Shown here: positions 35,228 through 42,331 of the stretch, in pieces | Layout: every line of letters starts with the position of its first letter | Numbering within the stretch: position 1 is the first letter of the stretch | Assembly (NCBI GenBank): GCA_017468435.1 | Contig: JAFUIP010000013.1 | Span: 1-64,000 of the forward strand | DNA from: Bacteroidales bacterium | GTDB taxonomy: Bacteria; Bacteroidota; Bacteroidia; Bacteroidales; UBA1402 | Direction: 5' to 3' | DNA length: 64,000 nt | Program-made: the position numbers and the translations under genes | Notes under the pieces: model-generated | Database searches by the model: none | What the model was told of the DNA's origin: nothing | What the model saw: the letters and a program-made list of their open reading frames with translations, nothing else

Positions 35228-38200
35228 TCAACATTTGACGATTTCAGCTTGTTCCACATACCAAAGATAAGCTTCCACTTGCTCGAAGCCCATTTCCTTG
35301 AGCAGACGGACATATTCATTCACCTGTTTGTGGTACTGTTTCCTTTCCTTTCCGAACTTGAAGTCGATGACAATGACGCGGTCTTCCTTCATCACCACGC
35401 GGTCGGGACGACGCTCCTGCAATTGTCCGTTTTCGTCTTTGAAGAGGATGGAACATTCGTTGTAAAGAGTGTAATGCCCTGTGTACCAATCTTGCACCTC
35501 TTCTTGCGACAAGGCTTTTCGGGCAAAATCCAGGTACTCGGACTCTTCTTCGCGGCTCAGCAGACCTTCGTTCACCAGGCTTTGCACGGCGCTTTCCACA
35601 TCGTCTTTGTGGCGGATAAGTTCGAAAAGATGATGCAACAACTTACCGCGCTGAATGTAGCGGCTCTCGCTGTTTTCCTCGTCGCGTATAAAGTCTTTGG
35701 CGCGGTTCGACTGACGGAAATGCGCCTGCTTAGCCTCGTTCACGAAAGGAATTTCCAAACAATCTTCTCCCTGCAGGGTCTCGTCGCCTTTGTCGCTCAT
35801 GGCGAGGCCTTTTCGGAATTCTCCCTCCTCAGAGAAGGGGAGGCAGACTTGTAGCAAATCGCCTACGGTATTCAGGCTTTCGCCGGCTTTCTCGTTCTTG
35901 GGCGCATACACGACAAGGTTGTATTTCGGGCGCGTAAATGCCACATACAGAAGGTTCAGTCCATCCATGAGCATTTGCTGGCTCTCTTGCTTGAATTCCT
36001 TTTCGAAGATGCTGTCGGCCATTTCCTTTCTGTAATTGATGGGCAACAATTGCATTTCGTTGAAAGGCTCTTGCGTGGGTTCGCACCAAACTTTGGGCGC
36101 TTTGAAACTGCCTGCGTCGATGAGATTCCAGTTGCAGAATGGCACGATGATGGTGTGCGCGGCCAGACCCTTGGATTTGTGAATGGTCATCATGCGGATG
36201 CCCCGGGCGTGTTCCTTAGAAGGCAGGCGCTGTTGATGCAATTTCTCTTCCCAATATTCCAAAAAATCGCCCAGATCGGGCTTGTCCTTGTTCAAGTATT
36301 CGCTCAGGTAATCCATAAAGGCAAACAGGTATTCGCTCTCTTCCTTGAAGGGCAAGTTCTCGTCTTCGGCATCGAGTTGCAGCAGGCTATACACGGCATA
36401 GACCATTTCCGTGAGCGGCAGTTGCGACAGCGTTTCCGTTTGGGCTTTGAAATCCTCGTAACACTCAGGACGGATATGCCTGATTTCTGCGGCGGCAATT
36501 TCGTCTTCGGGGCAGTGTATCAGCTTCATGGCAGCCACGATGACGCGCAAGAGACAAGATGCATCCAACGCGAAAGCATCGTCCGAGATCACATTAAAAC
36601 CTTCCTCGTTGAGCCTTGTGGCAATGCTGGCAATTTCATCGTTGTTGCGCGTCAGGATGCAGATGTCGCCCACTTTGGCCTCTGTGGCTTGCGGGTCTTG
36701 CAGTTTCCGGAGGCATTCCAACAAGGCTTCCATCATTTCTTCTTCGTAGTTGTCCTTATCGAAAAGGCTGATGCCCACGAAGCCTTCGTCATCTTTTTTG
36801 CGGCACTTCTGTTCCACGTCTTGGTAGGCCTTGCTTATCTGTGCAGCCAATTCCTCGTTGAGAATGTCCCGATGATGCTCGATGACCGCCTGCGGCGCTG
36901 TTTTGAAGAAGCCGTTGTTGAAGTCGATGATGTTGTTGCGGCTGCGCCAATTGTCTTCCATGGGAACAATGTTCACCTGCTGATGCCCCATGTTGTTCTC
37001 GATGTCGTTCAGGATGCTCCAGTCGCCGTTGCGGAAGCGGTAGATAGACTGTTTCACGTCGCCCACGATAAGGCTGTCTTGCCATTGCGTGGCCAGGCAT
37101 TCCCGCAACAGATGCTTGAAATGGCTCCATTGCAGGTGCGAAGTGTCTTGAAATTCGTCTATCATGATATGCTTGAGTTGCGCGCCGATTTTTTCGAAAA
37201 TGAAGGAAGCATCGCTTTCGCCCACCATTTCCCTGAGCAAATAGGCCGTGTCGCTCAGTACGAAGCGGTTTTCATCCTGGTTCATCGCCTTGGCCGTTTC
37301 GGAAATGCTGTTGAGCAATCCGATCTTGTACAAATGTTTCAGGCTCAGGCAAATGCTGTTCCATTCGCGGCGATGTTGCTCTTGAAAAGCAATTGCCTGC
37401 CCGAGCAAAGGCTGCAGGCTGTTTTCGGCCAAGCTTCTGATAAGGTCGCTCTTTCCCCACATATCGACATTTTCCACGCCATCCAAGGCTCTTTTGCCCG
37501 CGGCTCGGAAGAATTCGCCCTTGCGTAGCGCAACAAAGTAAGCCGCAATGCCGTTTTTTCCGTATTTGATATCGTTGATGCTCAGAACATTGCTTTCCAG
37601 ATGATGGAAAAATGTATCCGCATAGCCCGACAATTGTTTTTCGATTTCCTGTTTTCTCTTTTTCAACATGGCATGGTAATTCTTCAGGAAATCCTTGTCT
37701 TTTAGCGCTTCCGATATTTTATGACGATGTTGTTGGAATTTCTCTTCGTAAATGGCCTGTCCGAATTTTTTCACCTCTTCGCGGATATGATGGCTGTGAC
37801 CTTCTTCCATCTGGCTTTGCATGTAGTCTTCTATCCACTGCAACACTTCCGGATTCTTGTCGGCATGCTCAAAGAGCAGATCCACGGCTTCGTCAACCAC
37901 CGCAGAGGCATCGAGTTCTATGTTGAAACTGCTGCCTATGCCCAATTCCCTCGCTAAGTGACGCAGAATGCGCTGAAAAAAGCTATCAATGGTTTCAATC
38001 TGAAAATGAGCATAATTGTGCAAAATGAGTCGCAGGGCCTTGGCAGCATTGTCTATCACTTCCTCCGGTCTTGGGCTGCGCAAGTCGCCCGTTTCCGCAT
38101 CGAAAATGCGCAATTCTTCGCAGATTTTACTGAGCAGACTGTCGGGATGATGCAGGGCTTTTTCCTTGTCGGAGAGAATGGCCAGGTCCTTGAGCACGCG

Positions 38201-38356
38201 TTCCTTCATTTCGCCCGCGGCCTTATTGGTAAAGGTGACGGCCAGAATATGTTGGTAAGCATCCGGCCGACGGATAAGCAATTTGATGTACTCCAGCGCC
38301 AGACGATAGGTTTTTCCGCTTCCGGCGGAGGCTTTATAAACGTTTAGAACAGACAT
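35228..38356 (-). CDS. AddA-like UvrD-family helicase-nuclease
   Basis: 1042 residues. Superfamily 1 helicase motifs are complete: Walker A ASAGSGKT (9-16), motif Ia AVTFTNKAAGEMKER, Walker B IDEFQDTSHLQW (about 397), motif III VGDVKQSIYRFR, and motif V TIHKSKGLAAH (about 722). The C-terminal nuclease has RRPDRVV, VIVIDFKFG and YHKQVNEYVRLL (about 985-1015), the PD-(D/E)XK pattern of AddA. It would be the ATP-driven motor of the AddAB/RexAB complex with the adjacent AddB-like protein. ATG 38356 is preferred over a TTG at 38365. The overall AddA assignment is firm; a RecB-like name is a synonym at this level. Confidence 0.88.
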   Translation of the reverse strand: MSVLNVYKASAGSGKTYRLALEYIKLLIRRPDAYQHILAVTFTNKAAGEMKERVLKDLAILSDKEKALHHPDSLLSKICEELRIFDAETGDLRSPRPEEVIDNAAKALRLILHNYAHFQIETIDSFFQRILRHLARELGIGSSFNIELDASAVVDEAVDLLFEHADKNPEVLQWIEDYMQSQMEEGHSHHIREEVKKFGQAIYEEKFQQHRHKISEALKDKDFLKNYHAMLKKRKQEIEKQLSGYADTFFHHLESNVLSINDIKYGKNGIAAYFVALRKGEFFRAAGKRALDGVENVDMWGKSDLIRSLAENSLQPLLGQAIAFQEQHRREWNSICLSLKHLYKIGLLNSISETAKAMNQDENRFVLSDTAYLLREMVGESDASFIFEKIGAQLKHIMIDEFQDTSHLQWSHFKHLLRECLATQWQDSLIVGDVKQSIYRFRNGDWSILNDIENNMGHQQVNIVPMEDNWRSRNNIIDFNNGFFKTAPQAVIEHHRDILNEELAAQISKAYQDVEQKCRKKDDEGFVGISLFDKDNYEEEMMEALLECLRKLQDPQATEAKVGDICILTRNNDEIASIATRLNEEGFNVISDDAFALDASCLLRVIVAAMKLIHCPEDEIAAAEIRHIRPECYEDFKAQTETLSQLPLTEMVYAVYSLLQLDAEDENLPFKEESEYLFAFMDYLSEYLNKDKPDLGDFLEYWEEKLHQQRLPSKEHARGIRMMTIHKSKGLAAHTIIVPFCNWNLIDAGSFKAPKVWCEPTQEPFNEMQLLPINYRKEMADSIFEKEFKQESQQMLMDGLNLLYVAFTRPKYNLVVYAPKNEKAGESLNTVGDLLQVCLPFSEEGEFRKGLAMSDKGDETLQGEDCLEIPFVNEAKQAHFRQSNRAKDFIRDEENSESRYIQRGKLLHHLFELIRHKDDVESAVQSLVNEGLLSREEESEYLDFARKALSQEEVQDWYTGHYTLYNECSILFKDENGQLQERRPDRVVMKEDRVIVIDFKFGKERKQYHKQVNEYVRLLKEMGFEQVEAYLWYVEQAEIVKC

Positions 38357-38389
38357 GACAGGCAATGATTTTTCTCCGGATTATTTGCG

Positions 38390-38420
38390 CGAAATTACAG
38401 GAATCCGCTTAAAAATACAA
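38390..38420 (-). promoter_or_regulatory. Promoter of the addAB-like operon
   Basis: On the minus strand TTG (38420-38418), 20 nt, then TAATTTCG (38397-38390). It is divergent from the ilvE promoter, with the -33 elements separated by about 10 bp. Confidence 0.45.
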
Positions 38421-38430
38421 TTTATTTTAA

Positions 38431-38462
38431 TTTGAATAATCGCCATTTCTGTTGTACCTTCG
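38431..38462 (+). promoter_or_regulatory. Promoter of the ilvE-trmB-apbC cluster
   Basis: TTTG (38431-38434), 20 nt, then TACCTTCG (38455-38462). This is a good match to the Bacteroidetes consensus, 37 nt before the ilvE ATG. Confidence 0.6.
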
Positions 38463-38499
38463 CAGCTAATTTTTTCGATACAAAATCTTATAACACAAT

Positions 38500-39522
38500 A
38501 TGACTATGGAAACAATCAACTGGTCGGATCTGTCGTTCTCGTATATGCCGACAGATTACAATGTCCGCTGTTATTGGCGCAACGGAGAGTGGGGAGAATT
38601 GGAAGTGTCGTCTTCGGAGTATATTCCTATGCATATGGCTGCCACTTGTCTGCATTACGGACAGGAAGCTTTCGAAGGTTTGAAGGCCTTCAAGGGCAAA
38701 GATGGTAAAATCCGTATCTTCCGTCTGGACGAAAATGCCAAGCGTCTGCAATCTTCTTGCGACAGCATCCTCATGCAACGTCTTCCCGTGGAAAAATTTA
38801 AGGAAGCCGTTATCAAGGCAGTTAAATTGAACGAACGTTTCGTGCCGCCTTACGAAAGCGGTGCGTCGCTTTATATCCGTCCTTTGCTTGTCGGTACCGG
38901 TGCCCGCGTGGGCGTGAATCCTGCCGACGAATATCTGTTCCTGGTTTTCGTGACGCCTGTGGGTCCATATTTCAAAACAGGTTTCAAGCCCACCGATGTC
39001 TGCATTTTGCGTGAATTCGACCGCGCCGCGCCTCAAGGCACGGGCAATGTGAAAGTAGGTGGCAACTATGCGGCTTCTTTGCGTTCCGGCGCCATCGCTC
39101 ACGACAAAGGCTATACGGCTGTGCTTTTCCTCGATTCCAAAGAAAAGAAATACTTGGACGAATGTGGTCCTGCCAACTTCTTCATGATCAAGGGTAACCA
39201 ATATGTGACGCCTGCTTCCAACAGTATCTTGCCTTCTATCACCAACAAGAGTCTCATGCAGATTGCCGAAGATATGGGCATGGAAGTGGTACGTCGTCGT
39301 ATCGAGGTGGAAGAACTGGCCAATTTCGAAGAAGCCGGCGAATGCGGTACGGCTGCCGTTATCAGCCCGGTGGGCAAGGTGGACGATATCGACACGGGCA
39401 AGAGCTATGTCTTCTCGAAAGACGGACAGCCTGGCAAGGTTTGCGAACAATTGTACAAAACCCTGCGCGGCATCCAGTATGGCGATATCGAAGATAAATA
39501 TGGTTGGGTAACAGTGCTTTAA
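38500..39522 (+). CDS. ilvE: Branched-chain amino acid aminotransferase
   Basis: 340 residues of the fold-type IV PLP aminotransferases. The Schiff-base lysine is K185 in GNVKVGGNYAAS. Other family motifs are HYGQEAFEGLKAF (52-64), SLYIRPLL and the phosphate-cup segment GTAAVISPVG. It exchanges amino groups between leucine, isoleucine or valine and 2-oxoglutarate. A second in-frame ATG lies two codons downstream; 38500 is as likely. It is followed 9 bp later by trmB. Confidence 0.95.
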   Translation: MTMETINWSDLSFSYMPTDYNVRCYWRNGEWGELEVSSSEYIPMHMAATCLHYGQEAFEGLKAFKGKDGKIRIFRLDENAKRLQSSCDSILMQRLPVEKFKEAVIKAVKLNERFVPPYESGASLYIRPLLVGTGARVGVNPADEYLFLVFVTPVGPYFKTGFKPTDVCILREFDRAAPQGTGNVKVGGNYAASLRSGAIAHDKGYTAVLFLDSKEKKYLDECGPANFFMIKGNQYVTPASNSILPSITNKSLMQIAEDMGMEVVRRRIEVEELANFEEAGECGTAAVISPVGKVDDIDTGKSYVFSKDGQPGKVCEQLYKTLRGIQYGDIEDKYGWVTVL

Positions 39523-39531
39523 TCAATTTTC

Positions 39532-40281
39532 ATGGGAAAGAATAAGCTTCAGAAATTTGCCGATATGAAGGAGTGGGCTCATGTCTATGAGTTTCCGCAG
39601 AGCGATTTTGCGCACAACGATCACGAACTGAAAGGCCATTGGGGTGAGAAGGTTTTTGGCAACGACCGTCCCATTGTCTTAGAATTGGGCTGTGGCAAAG
39701 GCGAATACACGGTGGGACTGGCCGAGATTTATCCCGACAAGAATTTCATCGGCATAGACATCAAGGGTTCGCGTATGTGGACGGGTGCCCGCATTGCGCA
39801 AGAAAAGTCCATGAAGAACGTGGCTTTCCTGCGCACGCATATCGAGTTTCTGCCGCATTTCTTTGCCGAAAACGAAATTGCCGAAATCTGGCTCACTTTC
39901 CCCGATCCGCAGATGAAGAAGCTGCGTAAGCGTCTCACTTCCACTCGTTTCATGCAAGATTACGAAGCTATGCTCTGTCCCGGTGGTTGCATTCATCTCA
40001 AGACCGACAGCCAGTTTATGTTCCGTTATACGCTGGCCATGATCGAAGAAAATTGCTTGCCGGTGCAATACCAGACTTTCAATCTGTACGAAGAGGGTGT
40101 TTTGCAAGCGGCTCAAGTGCCTAATATCCAGACTTTCTACGAAAAACAATGGTTAGATCGCGGATTGGATATCAAGTATGTGCGTTTCTGCCTGCAGCAC
40201 GAACAGCCTTGGCAAGAACCCGAAGTGGAAATAGAACCCGACGAATATCGCTCGTTCGGCCGAAGTGCCCGCGTTCAATAA
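39532..40281 (+). CDS. trmB: tRNA (guanine-N7-)-methyltransferase
   Basis: 249 residues. The SAM-binding motif ELGCGKGE (51-58) and the family signature TFPDPQMKK (about 119-127) are clear, followed by KLRKRLTSTRFMQDYE. It methylates G46 of tRNAs at N7. The C-terminal extension (about 215-249) is acidic and ends in RSARVQ, encoded by the first copy of a 25-bp tandem repeat that continues past the stop codon. Confidence 0.95.
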   Translation: MGKNKLQKFADMKEWAHVYEFPQSDFAHNDHELKGHWGEKVFGNDRPIVLELGCGKGEYTVGLAEIYPDKNFIGIDIKGSRMWTGARIAQEKSMKNVAFLRTHIEFLPHFFAENEIAEIWLTFPDPQMKKLRKRLTSTRFMQDYEAMLCPGGCIHLKTDSQFMFRYTLAMIEENCLPVQYQTFNLYEEGVLQAAQVPNIQTFYEKQWLDRGLDIKYVRFCLQHEQPWQEPEVEIEPDEYRSFGRSARVQ

Positions 40282-40335
40282 ACGTCGAAGCGCCCGCGTT
40301 CAATAAACGTCGCAGCGCCCGCGTTCAACAAACAT
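40261..40335 (+). repeat. Three 25-bp tandem repeats spanning the trmB stop codon
   Basis: Units begin at 40261, 40286 and 40311, with the core GCCCGCGTTCAATAAACG and few differences. The first copy encodes the trmB C-terminus and stop; the other two are non-coding. The unit is not a multiple of three. The array ends 14 bp before the apbC start. Confidence 0.9.
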
Positions 40336-40349
40336 TAAACAAAACAGCA

Positions 40350-41417
40350 ATGACCTTATATCCTCAATTGATTATAGATGCCCTGGCCAAGGTGCGTTAT
40401 CCCGGCAGCGGCAAGAATCTTATCGAAGCGGAAATGGTAGAAGACAACATCCGCATCGACGGCAACAAAGTGAGTTTCTCGCTGATTTTTGAGAAAGAAA
40501 ACGATCCTTTTATTAAATCGGTGGTGAAAGCAGCCGAGACGGCCATTCTTACCTTTGTGGGAGAAGATGTTGATATCAAAGGCAATATCTCGCTGAAATT
40601 CAAGAAGGAACTGCCCAAGCCTGCGGCCGAAGAAAAACCATTGGCCAAGGTGAAGAACATCATTGCCATTTCCTCGGGCAAAGGCGGTGTGGGCAAATCT
40701 ACCGTCTCGGCCAACTTGGCGGTGGCCCTGGCGCAAAAAGGTTATAAGGTGGGCTTGCTCGATGCGGATATTTTCGGACCTTCCATTCCCAAGATGTTCG
40801 GTATCGAAGAGGCGCGTCCGGTGCTGGAAACCGTGGATGGCCGCGACCTGATCGTGCCCGAAGAAAAATTCGGTGTGAAGATTCTTTCCATAGGGTTTTT
40901 CGTGGATCCCAAGCAGGCCATTCTTTGGCGCGGCGGCATGGCTTCCAATGCGCTGAAACAGCTTATCAACGAAGGTCATTGGGGCGAATTGGACTATTTC
41001 CTTATCGACTTGCCGCCCGGTACCAGCGATATTCACCTCACGCTCATTCAGAGCCTGCAACTGACGGGCGCCGTGGTGGTGACCACGCCTCAGCAGGTGG
41101 CCTTGGCCGATGCCCGCAAGGGTATAGATATGTTCCAGAACGAAAAGGTGGATGTGCCCATCTTGGGTTTGGTGGAAAATATGTCTTGGTTCACGCCGGC
41201 CGAACTGCCCGACAACCGTTACTACATTTTCGGCAAGGACGGTGGCAAGCAACTGGCCATAGAAACGGGCACGCGCCTGTTGGGTCAGATTCCATTGGTG
41301 CAGAGTGTTTGTGAAAGCGGCGATGCCGGTGCGCCCATTGCCACGCAAGACAACAGCATCATGGGTATGGCCTTTGGCGAACTGGCCGAAGTGGTGGCTT
41401 CCCTTTGCGAAGCATAA
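40350..41417 (+). CDS. apbC: Mrp/ApbC-type Fe-S cluster carrier ATPase
   Basis: 355 residues. An N-terminal MIP18-like domain (1-90) precedes the P-loop ATPase: Walker A SGKGGVGKST (109-118), DADIFGPSIPKMFG and IDLPPGTSDIHLT. Family members carry Fe-S clusters to target proteins. The CxxC usually found after VENMS is absent; the sequence there is WFTPAELPDNRYYIFG. This may be normal for Bacteroidetes but changes the expected cluster ligation. The ATG at 40350 was chosen because the upstream frame lies within trmB and the repeats. Confidence 0.9.
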   Translation: MTLYPQLIIDALAKVRYPGSGKNLIEAEMVEDNIRIDGNKVSFSLIFEKENDPFIKSVVKAAETAILTFVGEDVDIKGNISLKFKKELPKPAAEEKPLAKVKNIIAISSGKGGVGKSTVSANLAVALAQKGYKVGLLDADIFGPSIPKMFGIEEARPVLETVDGRDLIVPEEKFGVKILSIGFFVDPKQAILWRGGMASNALKQLINEGHWGELDYFLIDLPPGTSDIHLTLIQSLQLTGAVVVTTPQQVALADARKGIDMFQNEKVDVPILGLVENMSWFTPAELPDNRYYIFGKDGGKQLAIETGTRLLGQIPLVQSVCESGDAGAPIATQDNSIMGMAFGELAEVVASLCEA

Positions 41418-41445
41418 TTCTCCCTGCGGCGAAGCCTACAAATGC

Positions 41446-42132
41446 TTACGATTTTTGACGATTTCTGTACTCGCTCGGCGACATATCCGTTTCCGACTTG
41501 AAGCATCGTGCGAAATACCTTGGGTCGTTGAATCCGCAGCGATACGCAATTTCAGACACCGACAAAGACCTCTGGTTGACAAGCATGATGCCGGCCTTTC
41601 GGATGCGCGCCTTCGACAGGAATTCGCCGGGTGTGATACCCATGTACGATTTGGTGTAGCGTATCAGCGTAGAGTAGCTCACGGCCATGTGCCGGGCAAT
41701 GTCTTCGACACTGAGTTCCGGATTGCTCAGATTTTCGTTGATGTATTCGGTGAGTTTCTTGATGAAATCTTCGCTTTCTTCGTCCATCTTGATGGATTTT
41801 TCCAACAGGCTCTGCGTGATTTCTTGTTTACCGATAATAGACAGGAACGCGGCCAAAACTTCGTTGTGCTTTCTGTGGATGCTCCTGATATAATGTACCA
41901 CGTAGATAATGCTGCCTGTTATTGTCAAGAATAAGAAAATGAGCAAGATGGTGGCCCAGGTCGCACCCGGGCTTGGCTTGAGCAAGACCCGGAAAAACGC
42001 ATCGAGGAATATCGCAGCGATTGGTGTCAGATGCCGGGTGGAAGCTATACGGGCAGCATCGACTTGGTATTCGAAGGAAAAGATCAGGTGCATTTTGTGG
42101 CGCCCGAAGTGAAGAGTCCGCAAACAGTGCAT
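41446..42132 (-). pseudogene. AraC-type regulator, 5'-truncated remnant
   Basis: The C-terminal 105 residues are an intact AraC DNA-binding domain (SVEDIARHMAVSYSTLIRYTK, ITPGEFLSKARIRKA, SEIAYRCGFNDPRYFARCFK). Before it is one membrane helix (about 57-82, TWATILLIFLFLTITGSIIYVV) and a short linker. This layout is the tail of a long membrane regulator (Y_Y_Y or hybrid two-component type) whose periplasmic sensor is missing. The first 55 codons are antisense to a separate coding remnant and look non-native. I read it as a truncated gene; a short membrane-bound AraC protein is the alternative. Confidence 0.6.
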
Positions 42133-42213
42133 GTTTTGTTGGAAGCTTACGATATGGCCCTGCCTCGAATGACATCTTATGCCAGGTTTATTGTGACGAT
42201 TCTGCCTCGATAA
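41935..42213 (+). pseudogene. C-terminal remnant of a Sde182/DUF1593-like secreted protein
   Basis: The frame is open for 92 codons after an in-frame stop at 41932 and ends at TAA 42213. It reads GRTRAWLEQDPEKRIEEYRSD, then WCQMPGGSYTGSIDL, HFVAPEVKSPQTVHVLLEAYD and YARFIVTILPR. This resembles the C-terminal domain of the DUF1593/cellulose-binding Sde182 family, in which a HxIxEVxD element and a final RVIVTV strand recur. No start, signal peptide or N-terminal domain is present, so the gene has lost its 5' part. It overlaps the truncated AraC gene on the other strand. Confidence 0.55.
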
Positions 42214-42259
42214 GTATTGTTAAATTTTACTTGAACACATGGTGTTTTTTGAGTAAACG

Positions 42260-42292
42260 CTTGTTGTAGATATTGCTTTTTTTCTATTTTTG
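42260..42292 (+). promoter_or_regulatory. Promoter of the FAS1-SusCD operon
   Basis: CTTG (42260-42263), 21 nt, then TATTTTTG (42285-42292). The ATG lies 39 nt downstream. This is the only promoter-like element found until the terminator at 60621. Confidence 0.6.
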
Positions 42293-42331
42293 CAAGTTAT
42301 TTTAATAAAGATTAACTAATTCACAGATAAA

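Noticed and set aside
40261-40335. CRISPR-like array
   Set aside because: The units are directly adjacent without spacers and one overlaps a coding region.
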